Shown one piece after another: positions 33,373 to 45,650 of a DNA stretch of 64,000 nt. Positions within the stretch are counted from its first letter, which is position 1. Each line of letters begins with the position of its first letter. The notes beneath the pieces are model-generated. The model had not been told where the DNA came from. It saw only the letters and a list, made by a program, of their open reading frames with translations, and searched no databases. The position numbers and the translations under genes are program-made. The stretch is from Maratus speciosus (lineage: Eukaryota; Arthropoda; Arachnida; Araneae; Salticidae), in the NCBI GenBank assembly GCA_963932465.1, contig OZ010791.1, forward strand, positions 155,293,915 to 155,357,914. Reading direction: 5' to 3'.

Positions 33373-33666
33373 TTAAATACATGAAATTTTTCACATTGCT
33401 AAAGGCGTAAACCAACAAAGTGAAAAATATCCAAGCCGGGAATCGAGCCCGGATCCTTGGAATGATGCTCCAACGCTCTACCATTAAACTGCGAGGACGA
33501 TACACAGCATCACTCTGTTGGTTTACGCACTGGGTATCGTCCCCGTAGCTCAATGGTAGGGCATTGTAATTTTATTCCAAGGATCCGGGTGCGATTCCCA
33601 ACTTATACATTTTTCCCTCTCTTGGTTTACGCTTAGTTAGCAATGTGAAAATTTTCACGTATTTAA
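33373..33666. repeat. Mirrored repeat holding two tRNA-like sequences
   Basis: A long inverted repeat: 'ttaaatacatgaaa', 'cacattgcta' and 'gcgtaaacca' on the left return in reverse on the right. Within the arms are tRNA-like sequences at 33430-33500 (minus) and 33536-33606 (plus), each with 'aatggtag(a/g)gc' and 'ggatccggg' plus 'cgattccc'. A third 'ttggtttacgc' lies at the centre. The minus copy has a good T-arm and a plausible anticodon stem, but neither copy has a paired acceptor stem, so both look like SINE or pseudo-tRNA sequence. Confidence 0.75.
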
Positions 33667-33699
33667 CACTATTTATGTTTTATTATTTATTTTTAGGAA

Positions 33700-34182
33700 T
33701 AATGTACAAGTATTAACCTTTATCCATTTTTTTCCTTATATTTCTCATTTATATATTTTTCCCCCCTGATAAGCAGAAAGGGTTATGAAAACCGTATAAT
33801 TATTCACGACTCATGAAATCTTTCCACTGCCTTCAGAAATCATTTAAAAGAAAAACAAATCAAAACTATAAAAAAATAATAGGTTTTCGAGATTTAAGGA
33901 AATGTTTCTGAAATAAAAGGGGTCCTTTGCTGACCTTAAATTTCGTAAAACACGTAACATTTAATTTCAGAAACTTATTCATTTTTGCGATTTCTGATTA
34001 ATTCTTCTTTTAAAGGTTTCTGGAGGTAAGGAAAATTTACCTAAATCGTGGTTAACTACAAAATTACAACAAATTCTCATTTTTGTCTCTTCTATATCAG
34101 GAAAAGTTTTTACTTTTTTTTTCTTCTTTTATACAGTGTGTGTATATAGGATACAGTGTTTACTTTATAAATATTGATTCAA

Positions 34183-34228
<46 letters not shown>

Positions 34229-35090
34229 CCAGTGACATTTGCTTTCAACGTAGTAATTGATAAATGTGCTTATAAAATAGCATTCTTAATAAAAATTAAC
34301 CTCTTAAACTTCGGTCGTCTTTTCGATAAAAGTTATAAAATCTTAAGCTGAAATGTAATTTTCATTCAAATAAACTCGTACTTAAATTAAAAAAGTATAT
34401 TTGAGGCAAGGCAATTACAACAATTAAGATGTTTCTTAAATCTAAACTGGCACATTCACTAAATTATTTTTATCAGTAAAGGAACTAAATTGGTAGATAT
34501 TATTATTCAGGTTCCACGGAATCGAACAATGTTTTCTATTTTCTTTTAAAAATAAAAACTGTTACAGAAAATTGATGTTTTGTACTGAATTTCTGTAAAT
34601 GATGTGACAACGACAGAATGGTGCCCACTGGGCAGATCAGATACAGTGCTTTCAACAAGAAAGTGCTCATTGTTATTTCATAAACAACCACCACAACCCC
34701 ACTGTCTTAACCTCTTCGCTACTGAGTATTAATGCAGTATTATTAATTATTACTGAATTATTCCTTCTCCCAATTGACTTCGGAGCAAGATTTTAATTTT
34801 ATTTGCATCAGTTCGAATCTTAGATTTTGAAACATATCATTCTGATATCGAAATTGTAATTATGTTCGAGTACTATTAATAAAATGGGACAAAACGGAGG
34901 TCCCCTTTTGAGAACCCAGGGAGCGAATAGCTAAGTGGATTAAACAATTTTTTAAAATAACTTTTAAACAGTTTTTTTTTTCAATTTTGAATAATACTGT
35001 AATATCTGTGGTGGTATTGCATTTAATTATAAAACGCAAATGTAATAATAATTTTAAAAAAAATCTTATAGAACAGCGTAATTAAGGCTG
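33700..35090. other. Unassigned AT-rich spacer
   Basis: Apart from the microsatellite, no gene or repeat family is seen. Confidence 0.4.
34180..34228. repeat. (ATA)n microsatellite
   Basis: About 15 uninterrupted trinucleotide repeats. Confidence 0.9.
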
Positions 35091-35095
35091 TTGTC

Positions 35096-35516
35096 AACTG
35101 CTCTGCTCAAAAATCGCAAAACGTTTTGACACATTTACAAATTCATTTTTTAACGGAAAGATGTAAAATTGGAAGGCCTGTCCATGGAAGCGATTTGGAA
35201 TCAAACTGTGTTTTCCATTTTATGATAAATAAAATACCTATTGAGTTATAAGCGACTTTGATCACGTGACAAAGACTTTTTCGCCCGTTCTTGAGTGGTT
35301 ATTCTACTTTCGCGCGGAAATTCGGTTCAAAACGCCCACTTTGATACGATTTTCTGAAAAATCTATTGCGTTTGGAAAAAAAAACGGAAAAAATAGCTCG
35401 GTCACTTAGTTTCTGAACAACAACATCTGCTAGTTTCATGCATTTCCGAATAAAAATAAATTAAAACTTATGTCATAAAGTTGCCCTCTTTGATTTGAGA
35501 ACAGCCTTAACTAAAA
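35096..35516 (-). mobile_element. TTAA-flanked MITE, copy 2
   Basis: 421 bp, the reverse orientation of 4456-4875, between TTAA at 35092-35095 and 35517-35520. Ends are 'GGCTGTTGTCAACTG' and, reverse-complemented, 'GGCTGTTCTCAAATC'. Same internal blocks as the other copies ('gagttataagcgactttgat', 'atcacgtgacaaa'). Confidence 0.88.
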
Positions 35517-35520
35517 CTTA

Positions 35521-36594
35521 ATTTTCTTTTAAACCTATTTTTAAAATCCCTACTACTTTCTTAAATATGGATATTTCTGCTTCGAATTTTCCCCCCAGAT
35601 TTCTTCGAATGTGCTACATAAAACTGTGCATGGATTTTTAGATGTATGGGATATTACATTTAATATGATTTTTTTTTTCTCTCGTGTATCGTGAAAAATC
35701 AAGGAAATTCAACAAATTCATAATTTAAATATAATAACTGTAATCTTGTATGTTAAATCCCTGCACAGAAATATTAATACACTATGAAAACAAGTAAAAA
35801 AATTTCAAAACTCTATCTGAATTAGGAAAAAAAAACTTAGCATTTATTGAACAAGCAAGTTATGAAAATATGAATATGCATAAAAATCAGTTTAAAGTTT
35901 TCAGTTGCAAAAATAACATGTTTTAACTCCTAAGTTGTGGGAAGTTCATGCACATGTTTATCAAACACATAAATTAAAGTATATATAAACACTTGCGTAT
36001 AATTTAGTTGCATATAATAAGCGAGGTAATGTTTTAAAATCATTAATCACCGAAAAATTAAAAAAGAGAAAATTGTCTCATTTGTTGTTATTTATGTAAA
36101 ATATTACTTACTAATAATATATATCATGCGAGAACAGGAATAAGTTTCATATACATTTAGTATAAAAATTTAAAAACAACCAGCCTTATATGTAAGCCCC
36201 TCATTTTTTGGGCATCTATGAATCTGCGAGCAAGCTTATTTTTTTCCGTGCTAATTCATAAACGGTGTTTGTTTTCCGCTTTCTTTGTACATGCACCTGT
36301 AGTATTTTCACATGGCCAGATTGACTCAAACTGTTACGGTTAAATCATACCCTGAATTTTCTTCATGGAGGAGATAAAATAATTCACTATGTCCTTGGGT
36401 TTGTTCACTAAGTGATCTAAATTAACCAGAATTGCTGAGTGGGGGTGGCGTACCTTTAAATTCTGTCATCGCGCATAAAATCTTTAATAACTTCTTTATT
36501 ATTAAAGTTACAGTTTCGAAATTTCACCAGTTTATTTTTAAAAGATGTAGTTATACTTTAAGCTAATAAAAAAATCGCTATTTTGACCATTTGC
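35521..36594. other. Unassigned AT-rich spacer
   Basis: No gene or clear repeat seen. Confidence 0.4.
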
Positions 36595-37370
36595 AAGGTA
36601 CTGTGACCCCAAGGGGGTCCGGGACTCATTTTAAAATAATTTTTATTTATTGAGTTAAAATTCTGAATTTTTTTGTGAAGACCTGACCAGTTGTGAAGAA
36701 ATGACCTTATCATTTGTAAACAAAATCACATGATACAACTTCTCAGAATGTTTTTTTTTAATTTAAATTACAAATTTATTACGAAAGTGGGGTAATTTAA
36801 AATCATTATAACTCGAAATATTATTTATAAAATTTCAATTTTTTTTCATTTAAATAAACAGAAGTATATGAATTTTAATTTTGATTCAGAATTTTTTTAA
36901 ATATTAATTTATAAAAAAATTGAAAATATTTAACGAAAAAATTTAAAAAGAAAGTGGTGCAACTTTTTAAAAAAAATTATATTTTCAAAAGTAAATTTTT
37001 TTTTCAATTATGCTGAATCAAAACTAAAGTAAAACACTTGAAAAATATATGTTACAAGTTTGAACTCGTTATCTTTGATGGTTCTCGAGTTATAAGAATT
37101 TAAAGTCGAGAAAGGGTGAAAAAACCTATCATGAAAAAAAAACGCATTTTTACATGAAGTCGTTTCCATGGCAGCTATTACATGAAAGCTAGATTCTGAA
37201 AACAAACCAAAATGAAAAAATTAATATTTTTTGTTCTAATTTAGATAGAAACATGATTTAAACGTCATTTTAACCAGGAAAAAATAGAAATTGTTTTAAT
37301 AAAATAAAATGTTTTTGCAAAATTTGAAGATTTTTGTATCCCGGACCCCCTTAAGGGGATCGTGGACCTT
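36595..37370. mobile_element. MITE with GGGGGTCCGGGA ends
   Basis: 776 bp. The left end 'aaggtactgtgaccccaagg' continues 'gggtccggga', and the right end reads back as 'aaggtccacgatccccttaa' followed by 'gggggtccggga'. The AT-rich middle has no gene. No clear target duplication. Confidence 0.7.
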
Positions 37371-37581
37371 AGTTGATTCGAAATCGACTCAAAAATCTAA
37401 AATTATTTTTGCGCATACTATTATTCACCAGTTTCTTCTGTACCCTTTGTAAAAAACAGCGTGCTAATGCGATTGTTTTTCGCAAAGTTACAAGCGTTTG
37501 AATTTTGTACACAAACAATTTTTCGGCCTTTTAGTATACTTTAAGTCTGTTTATCTCAAAGCTGATTTTTCAACATTTCTA

Positions 37582-37925
37582 GATTTTTGAAATACTCCAT
37601 GCGTCATAATTTTTTATCAAAATTTATGAAATTGATAAGGAAGAATCCTGATATTGCTTACAAAGAAACTGTGCATGCATTTTAAAATTCGATATCATTA
37701 AAATAATTAAATTTGATTTTAAACTGATTAAAAGGGAAAATTTTGATGAAAATCGATATCGAATTCAGAAAAAAAATCTCTAAAAAATTAACTATTCAAG
37801 GGATTAAAAAATTGATGCACAGATTTGTTAGTAATACAGTTTTAAGTGATTAAAATGCAAAATCGAGGAAATATCAAAAAAAAAAAAAAAAAAAAAAAAT
37901 ATGACGCATGGAGCATTTTAAAATT
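37582..37925. mobile_element. Foldback MITE
   Basis: 'ctccatgcgtcataattttt' near 37596 and its inverse 'atgacgcatggagcatttta' near 37901 bound about 340 bp of AT-rich DNA. Confidence 0.6.
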
Positions 37926-38164
37926 TCGGCTTAAAATTTTAATTTTTAAAAAAATCTTAAAATTATAATAAGATTGGAAGTTTCTTTTAAGGTGTTCTAT
38001 ATACTTATGGTGAAAGGTATATTTCCACAGAATTTCATATCTCTATAATAAAAGTAAAAAAAAAAAAAGCCTACTAATATGTTTTAACCTTTATTCGATG
38101 CTCTTATTCGGAGTGTTTACTTTGGCGGCAAATTGAATTTTTGATGTCAAGTTATTCATAATTA

Positions 38165-39031
38165 TTAGAATGAGTGCAAAATACCTGGAACGATTCGAGA
38201 AGTGTTTGTGGTTAATCACGCGAAAGTACTTAAAAATGACATGTAAAGCGGCTTCAAAATAGTATATGCGGAAGTCTGAGACGTTCATTAAAGTGGTGGT
38301 AAAGCGATATTTGAGGGGCCTCGGTGGCCGAGCGGTTAGGACACCGCGCTGCCAGCCGCCAAGCATTGAGAGCGGCAGAGGTCTGCGAGTTCGACTCTCG
38401 CTGGCTCCATTGCACACTCTTTGTGGAGCTCCCGGATGTAATTTCTCTGTGTTGTAAATTTCATTGTGCTATTTCGTCCCTGTATATTGACGATGACTTA
38501 TAAGCGGACCTAGATGTCAAGCACACAAGTCAGATGTATGTGTAAATAAATAAATAAATAAGCGATATTTGAAGATTGACAATCTGCTGGAGATAGGGCT
38601 AGACCGAACTACGACAACAAATAAGGCCGCACGAAGAACGTCAAGAAAATGCGAACCATATACCAGAATTGCTGAAGTCTGCTGTGAAGTCTTTTGGATC
38701 TGACAAAACAAGTTCGCTGATAAAAAAAAGAAAAGAAAGAAAGAAAGACAATGACCCTAAACATCTTAGTAAACTGTGTAGTGCGTGGGAACGGAAAAAT
38801 AAAGTTACTACGATGGAATGGCTGGAAATATCTCATATGCAAATCAGATTGAAGATATGTGGTTATACGTACAATACAGATGAAGCTTAAAGGAAAGCCA
38901 GTGGACACGGTAAAGCAGACGATATTTCAAATCAAGAAGATGAGGCAATCTTTGCCAAATGAATGTGCAGAAAATCTCGTCGAAAGTATGGGTAAAAGAT
39001 GTCAACTTATAATCAGTAATGTAGGGGATTG
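38165..39031 (+). pseudogene. Tc1-like transposase pseudogene, split by a SINE
   Basis: Before the SINE, 'ETFIKVVVKRYL' fits the helix-turn-helix region of Tc1 proteins; after it, 'LLEIGLDRTTTTNKAARRTS' fits the next segment. At about 38747 'DNDPKHLSKLCSAWERKNKV' is the conserved Tc1 block with the second catalytic aspartate. The block that should carry 'SPDLNPIE' is scrambled ('EISHMQIRLKI'), so the last catalytic residue is lost. From 38880, 'TIFQIKKMRQSLPNECAENL' and 'VESMGKRCQLII' match the C-terminus, with a stop near 39030. Much of the DDE centre is missing. Frame changes and the SINE make it inactive. Confidence 0.82.
38315..38559 (+). mobile_element. tRNA-derived SINE with 13-bp target duplication
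   Basis: Flanked by a perfect 13-bp repeat, AAGCGATATTTGA at 38302-38314 and 38560-38572. The head is like a long-arm tRNA (Leu/Ser type): A-box 'ggtggccgagcggttag', B-box 'gagttcgactc', and ends 'ggggcct'/'tggctcc' that pair at six of seven positions. A body of about 140 bp follows, and the tail is (AAAT)n. The perfect flank indicates a fairly recent insertion into the older Tc1 pseudogene. Confidence 0.92.
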
Positions 39032-39124
39032 ATTCGAATGATCGTTCGGTGATTGGACGAAATTTTTGGTAATTGCACAATAGCCAATTAAGTCTAACTT
39101 CAATAAAAGAAAAATAAATTAATC

Positions 39125-41395
39125 ACACTTTTTATTATATTAAATTCAATTGCTAAAAAGTGTAAATTAAAACTTTAAAACCAGTAAAAATACGTTTATT
39201 TTGACTGTTTACATGTTTCAACTCTGCCAGAGTCATTTTCAAAACAAATAAAAATATTCTAAAATTGCACGGTCTATGAAATGCCATCATTCAATTTTCT
39301 ATGTATTCTTTCATATTATGCATGTTATTTTTATTTTACTTGCATGCTTATTTTATTTTCGTAACCATTGAGTAGCTCGAGCCATAATTTTGGTATGTTC
39401 AATGATGCTGTATTGTTACATATTGAATTTTTGCGTCTTACAATTTCTATGTTTTCTCTTATAATGGATGGATAGTATAGACTGGGGGTGAGGGGGGGGG
39501 TCTATACTAGAGTGTGGAACTGCACTGTAAAAAAAAAAATGGTAACGTTCCATGTAAAATCCAGGAACGTTTCGCCTTTTCTCAGGTTTTCAGAATAATT
39601 TAGCTCTTTCCTGTGAAATTCTGGTTTTCTTATCTGAAACGTTCCTGAACAAAAGTTGGAAACAGCAAAACGCTGCGGCCGCCATTTATTATTTTTTTGC
39701 TATAATCCGTTGCTCGCGCGCGAGTGTCGAAAACGAATTCCTTAAATGAATGTAAAAAAATCAATATGGAATGCAAATAAATCAATAGACGACATAATCC
39801 TTTACGTCTCTATTGTCAAGACAATTCAGATGAAAATACAATACCTCTGTGACATCGCTAAGAGATTATCTCTCGTACTTCTCTGTGGAATGTTTAAGGA
39901 GCAGACCGTGTAAAAAAATACACCTATTATTTGGATCTCCATTAACCAGGGGACCATCAAACATGATTCTCACCGATTTTGATTAATTTAAAGTATGTTT
40001 TAGAATTCTTATCTCTAATTATTCTTGTGAAAGGATTTCTTCAAATGGGCCTTAGATTTTCAGAAATTAGATGCCGAGTTTTAGCATACGTTTCAAATAC
40101 CCATTAGTTTGCAGCTCTCAACGTGTCTTTCGTGGTGTGGACGAAGAAAGCTCGCACGCCACCCGTACGGCCCGAGTTCGATGCTACCTCTTGACACTTT
40201 TTTTTTCTTTTTTAATTAATTTTATATTTTAACACTTTATTACAATTTGATTTAAATTTGATATATATTTGATACTTTGAATTGCTGCAAATTTGAATTT
40301 ATTTTTTTTTTTCGGAAAAAATATACAATTACGTTTAGTTTTTTTTTTTTTCATGAAAATTTATATGTATTTTATCTAACTTGTAAACTAACATAATTAC
40401 TGACGAAAATCCAAAATATTTTATGTCTAGATTTTTTTTAAATTATTATTTACATTTATATATTTTTATATTTTAAGCAAAGTTCAGAAACAATATATCA
40501 TATATATATTTACTTTATTGAATTTTAACTGAAAATTTATTTTTTCGTGTAAATTATAAATAATAATTTTGATGTCAATTTCAAAATATTTTTTTATTCT
40601 AACAGATAATGATAATAAAGCGAAAATTGTCAACTGGAAATGTAAAAATCGTCTGCGGATCCCGCATGCTGTGAACTGTCAGTAATGTTTTGCTGTCAAC
40701 AGAAATATTCCTGGTATTTCGCAGGAAACTTACTGGCATTTCTGTAGAAAGTTTTTAACATATACAGTAAAGTTCCAGTCATTTTCAAGAAATGTTTCTT
40801 GGAAATAATGGGCAACCCAGCTGCCCATTTTTTCCCAGGAACGTTGCGGGATTTTTTTTACAGTGTGGTGGTTCATAGACCGTGCAATTTAATATTTTTA
40901 TTTGTTTGAAAATGACAAGGATAGAGTTGAAACATGTAAACATTTAAAATAAACGTATTTTTACTGGTTTTAAAGTTAATTTACACCTTTTAGCAACTGA
41001 AATTAATATAATACTACACTCCTCCAGTCTATACTATCTATTCACTATCAGAGAAACGATAGAAATTGTAACACGCAAATATTCAATATGTAACGATACA
41101 GCATCATTCAACATACCAAAATTATGTCTCGAATTACTCAGTGGTTACGAAAATAAAATAAGCATCAAAGTAAAATAAAAATAACGTGCATAATAGGAAA
41201 GAATACGTGGAAAATTAAATGATGGCGTTTCATAGACCGTGCAATTTTAGAATAGTTTTATTTGTTTTGAAAATGACTCGGGTAGAGTTGAAACATGCAA
41301 ACAGTCAAAACGTATTTTTACTGGTTTTAAAGTTTTAATTTATATTTTTTACCAATTGAAATTAATATAATATCACAAAATGTTAATTTACTGAT
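39125..41395. mobile_element. Large inverted duplication / foldback element
   Basis: The left arm 39128-39490 is found reverse-complemented at about 41030-41395 ('ccagtaaaaatacgtttatt', 'gcacggtctatgaaa', 'ataattttggtatgtt'). Part of it (about 150 bp) occurs a third time at 40868-41020 in the orientation of the right arm. A CACTG-ended element (39523-40865) sits between. No transposase seen. Confidence 0.75.
39523..40865. mobile_element. CACTG-ended transposon, non-autonomous (second)
   Basis: 1343 bp, starting 'CACTGTAAAAAAAAAA' and ending 'TTTTTTTTACAGTG', with 'ggtaacgttcc' and 'ggaacgttgc' just inside. Both flanks are TG, as for the 31229-32532 element. 40105-40195 holds a weak tRNA-like stretch ('gcccgagttcgatgctacc'). 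No coding region. Confidence 0.7.
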
Positions 41396-41399
41396 TCAC

Positions 41400-42649
41400 A
41401 GTTCTTATATTTTACAGATTATAGTGGTCACTTTCTTGTTGAACAAACTGTAGCTTTTCAATAGCAATGAAAATATAAATAAGGGCGCAATTTAATAAGG
41501 GAGCATTTGCGGGGGAGGGAGGCAAATTCCCAAACCCTGAACGTCCTAGGGCACTTGGCGACAGATTGCGTAGCCAACCAGTTTGGCGATGAAAGCGACT
41601 CCATGCACACGCGATGTTTGTTTCTTGTTTATAGTAAAAATGTTATAGTAAAAGTCTAACTTTATTATCTTTTGAAATGAAATACTAATAAACTAACTCT
41701 TCGTCGTTCCATTAGTAAAAGAAAGAAGCACCGAAAAAGGAATGACTGGAAAAAAGTATTAGTTTTCAAGATAAATAGAACTGTTGCTGAAATATTAAAT
41801 ATTCAAATCTGCAGAGCTGCTGTAAATTAACTATTTGGCCTTTCTGAAAGTCTACATTATAAGTATTGGGAGTCTGCTATAATTATTTACACGGCGATTG
41901 AATTTTAAAATAAGTTTTCTTTTTTATAGATTAACAAAATAAAGTCACACTTGTTTCGTGTAATTCAACAGTATTCTATGCGAAGCATAGCATTTTAATG
42001 CATGTTTGTGAAAGATTTATTATAAATTTAACTTGTATCGATTTTATTTTGAGTTCTTAAAATGTTTTTCTTTTGTTTTCTTTTCTTATTTTAGATTTTT
42101 TTTTATTCAGCATCAACGCCGGTCAAATGAAATCCAGCGAGAAGGGGGGGGGGGGGGGGGGTGCTGAAATAAGCCGATGCATTATTAAAATAAATGAAAT
42201 ACTTTTACCATCGGAATTATTTTTCTGTTAGCGTTAAGTTATTTTTAGTCATATGGAAAAATAAATCTTCTTTTAACTATCGAAAATGAAAGAAAAAGGG
42301 CTTATTAACAATTTATTTAATGACATTATTATTTTCAAAATTAATTAACTTTATAATATAGTAGCAACAACGAAGAACTATGATACGTAAGGAAGATTCG
42401 CCTTCTTGAGCGAGGGAGGAGGGGGGGCTGCGGGGTCTGAGAACACCTTTAATATTCCGTATTTTTGCAATGTGGCTTTCATGCAGAAATTATATATATT
42501 TCATCCTTTAATACACTTTAATAATAATAATAATTAAGGATCGACTGAAACACGTTCTTAAAACCGAAAACGAAACAGAATTTCGGTAATCTTCCTACTT
42601 TCGGCCGAAAACAAAAACGAAAATGCCCCAAATTTTTTTTAAGTTATTA
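41400..42649. other. Unassigned spacer
   Basis: No gene seen. Contains a G-run of about 18 at 42145-42161. Confidence 0.4.
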
Positions 42650-42844
42650 CAGTCGAACCTCTATTTAACGAACCTCTATTTGGCGAACTTTTCCTTGGAA
42701 CCAAGCACATTTTGCGAATTTCTTCGTAAAATAACCTCCAAATAGCGAAGTGCATTCTCTATTTAACGAACTTTTTTTTGTGATCAATTTTTTTTTCTCC
42801 CCATTTCTCAAAATATTTCTGGACATTTCAAACTTATTCTTTCT

Positions 42845-43232
42845 TTAAACACATTTTATGCTGTTCAATGGCTTTGAACTGGTTTTACCAGACGCCTTCT
42901 TTGTCAGCAGTGAGAATTCGGAAAGTGCGGATGGCGAAGATGATAATACCTTAGAGTAACTTAAAAAAATGTGGATACAGTGAGAAAAAAAAGAAGAAAT
43001 TAACCATGATATGCTGATTGATGATTGTATTTCACTTAATTCTGACATTGAGACTTCGGAAACACTATCCGAATTGGATATTTTCGACAGTGTGAAATAA
43101 AAAACAATACAGAAATGAATTGCGATAGAGACGAATATGATGATGATGGAAAGGATCATTATGCAGGAATTAACAAAACTTCGTATGATGAAATGCTAAA
43201 ATCATTTGAAACAGTCCGACGCGGATTATAAT
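42845..43232 (+). pseudogene. Tigger transposase tail, decayed
   Basis: Plus-strand fragments 'SSENSESADGEDDNTLE', 'DMLIDDCISLNSDIETSETL' and 'YDEMLKSFETVRRGL', separated by stops, resemble the acidic carboxy terminus of pogo/Tigger transposases, which often ends in 'FETVRRF'. The DDE domain is absent. Confidence 0.55.
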
Positions 43233-43289
43233 AGTTAGAAGGAAAAACCCATGAAGGGGTGTTTATTATATAATGTTTTGTTTTCCTTG

Positions 43290-43895
43290 CAGATTTCAAA
43301 GATTTAAACACATAGAAAAAATGAATTGATGATGAATATTGGTGGGTAAAATAAATAAATCGATATAATTTATTTAAAAACATGTGATTAATTACTTTTA
43401 ATAAAAATATTTAGTGTTTATGAATTTAAAATCTGTTTTATGTAGTTTAAAGTATTTTAAAAGGTGCATTGCAAAGATGCGAGACGTATTATGAGAGAAA
43501 GCACTTTTTTAAATAAAAAACTCAGGCAAAACTAACAGAGTTTTTCAGAAATTAAGGTTAAGGACGTATATGTTAATGTATGGTTAAAATTATTTGTTGT
43601 AATAATAATAATAAATACGATAATGTCATTAAAATTCGTTAATTTTAATGTAAAACTATTTACTTTAAACAGAAAATACAGTGTATTCCCGGACAATGTT
43701 TTGTTTCCTTTGCAGATTTCAAGAATTTAAACACATAGAAAAAATGAATTGATGATGAATATTGGTGGGTAAAATAAATAAATCGATATATTTTATTTAA
43801 AAATATGTGATTAATTACTTTTAATAAAAATATTTAGTGTTTAGGAATTTAAAATCTGTTTTATGTAGTTTAAAGTATTTTAAAAGGTGAATCTC
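43290..43895 (+). repeat. Direct duplication inside the Tigger element
   Basis: Blocks of about 185 bp at 43290-43475 and 43712-43890 are nearly identical ('acacatagaaaaaatgaatt', 'gaatattggtgggtaaaata', 'ttttaataaaaatatttagt'), spaced about 420 bp. Probably an internal tandem duplication. Confidence 0.85.
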
Positions 43896-43969
43896 TATTT
43901 AACGAATTTTCCATATAACGAACTTTTTTCCGGGATTTAGCGACTTCGTTAAATAGAGGTTCGACTGTA

Positions 43970-44696
43970 TATGCATAAATATACAGAATTAATAATTAAC
44001 TATACTTGTAGCCAAAGTTGGTTCCCTGTGCCTGTGACCAAATTTTTTTATTTTCATATAAAATAAAATGTAATTAATTTATCTACGACACAGAATAGTT
44101 TTCTAATTATACGAATTTCATTGAATTAAAAAATGCTTTAGGTATAAATACCTCGATTTTTCTATTATAATGATTTTTGTAGATGATCATCTGCTATGCT
44201 AGAACTTTCTCAAATATTCTGCGGTTTCAAACTAAAAATTTTCTACTACTGTTAAGTCTGCATCCTTTAATGAGCACATGAAAAGCGTCTTAAAGGTTTA
44301 GTCGTATATGCATTGCTTGCTTTATAATCTGCACCCACGTCTTGAATCAGTGATAACTGATAATTATAAACAGTGAAGTTCATAGAAATAAATAAAGAGA
44401 GTCTCGTTTGAGCCAATACAGCTGTAATTAGTGAATAATGTTGAAAATTTCCGAAGGAGGAACCGATAACACACAAATGAAATATTAATAGAGAAGAACC
44501 TGGTCTCTATGTCTAAACAATTTCAGTTTTCCTTCAATTTATAACAAAATATACATATTAAAATTTCTTGCATCTCATTTTCTAACAATTTATGTTCCAA
44601 TTCCATTTTATTTCGTTTTCTCCCACAAAAAGTAAAAATGAGGTTTTGTTAAATTTCGAATATGAGATCATTATCAAATATTGGTTCCACTATTCT
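43970..44696. other. Unassigned AT-rich spacer
   Basis: No gene or clear repeat seen. Confidence 0.4.
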
Positions 44697-45115
44697 GAAA
44701 TAATAAATTTTTTGTTGAAAAATATTACATCCTGCGAAAATTGCACAAGATGTGATGAATGATTTACAAGATGGATTATGAATAGCGCGGTAAAAGATAA
44801 ATTCAATACATCATTCCAGGATAATGTCCGGAAAACGTACGTCGATTGCTAGTTTTAGATAAGACAAAACACTTTTTTTTCAGCTCAAAAGTGAAATATT
44901 GGATAGGTTACAAGATAAATATTTAGAAATGCATCTTCCTTTATGATTGAATAGAAAATGAATTACCGTGTATAATTTTCTAAAACGCATTCGAAATTTT
45001 ATACAGTATGTTATTTCCTGTTTTACATCATATAAATATGGGGAAAATGACGGTTAATTGAGGAAAGTGGTAAGTTATTATCAATATTTCAATCTCTTTA
45101 AAAACCTATAGATAT
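44697..45115 (+). repeat. Dispersed 400-bp repeat, copy 2
   Basis: Direct partner of 32755-33180, with 'atagcgcggtaaaagataaa', 'catcattccaggataatg' and 'acgtcgattgctagttttag'. Confidence 0.7.
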
Positions 45116-45236
45116 TATTATTATTTTCAAATATACAAGATGGCCTTAATTAAACCGACAGTACTCAGCGTGTTCATTATCGCGATCTAACTGGGAGGAT
45201 GGGATTACGTTTTGTAGGATAATTAAAGCTGTTCTC

Positions 45237-45646
45237 AAATCGAAAAGGGCAAATTTCTGACATAAGTTTTAATTTATTTTTGCTCGAAAATGCATAAAAC
45301 TAGCTGGTGTTGTTGTTCAGAAACTATGTCATTGAGCTGCTTTTTCCATTTTTTTGCAAACGCAATAGATCTTTCAGAAAATGTTGCCAAAGTGGGCGTT
45401 TTGAACCGAATTTCCGCGCGAAGGAAGAAAAAGCACTCAAGAGCGGGCGAAAAACGTGTTTGTCACGTGTTCAAAATGGCTTATAACTCAATAGGTAATT
45501 GATTGATCAAAAAATGGAAAAAACAGTTCAATTCCAAATCGCTTCCATGGCCAGGCTTTTCAATTTTATACCTTTCCGTTGAAAAATGAATTTGTAAATG
45601 TGTCAAAACGTTTTACGCTTATTGAGCAGAGCAATTAAGAACAGCC
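45237..45646 (+). mobile_element. TTAA-flanked MITE, copy 3
   Basis: 410 bp between TTAA at 45233-45236 and 45647-45650. Starts 'AGCTGTTCTCAAATCG' and ends 'TTAAGAACAGCC'. Internal blocks match copies 1 and 2 ('ggtgttgttgttcagaaact', 'gtttgtcacgtgttcaaaat'). Confidence 0.88.
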
Positions 45647-45650
45647 TTAA

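Larger units (their letters stand above)
42650..43967 (+). mobile_element. Pogo/Tigger-like element
   Basis: 1318 bp between TA (42648-42649) and TA (43968-43969). The ends are 'CAGTCGAACCTCTATTTAAC', and the same reverse-complemented at the right, a classic Tigger-type terminus. It keeps only a decayed tail of the transposase gene and has an internal direct duplication (43290-43480 and 43712-43895), so it is non-autonomous. Confidence 0.88.

Noticed and set aside
33430..33606. Functional tRNA genes
   Set aside because: T-arms look good but neither copy has a paired acceptor stem.
38315..38410. Functional tRNA-Leu or tRNA-Ser gene
   Set aside because: The anticodon stem does not form and the sequence continues into a SINE body with an AAAT tail and target duplication.
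39180..39260. Hammerhead-ribozyme-like hairpin followed by GAAAC in the foldback arms
   Set aside because: The required CUGANGA core is absent; only a short stem and GAAAC are present.
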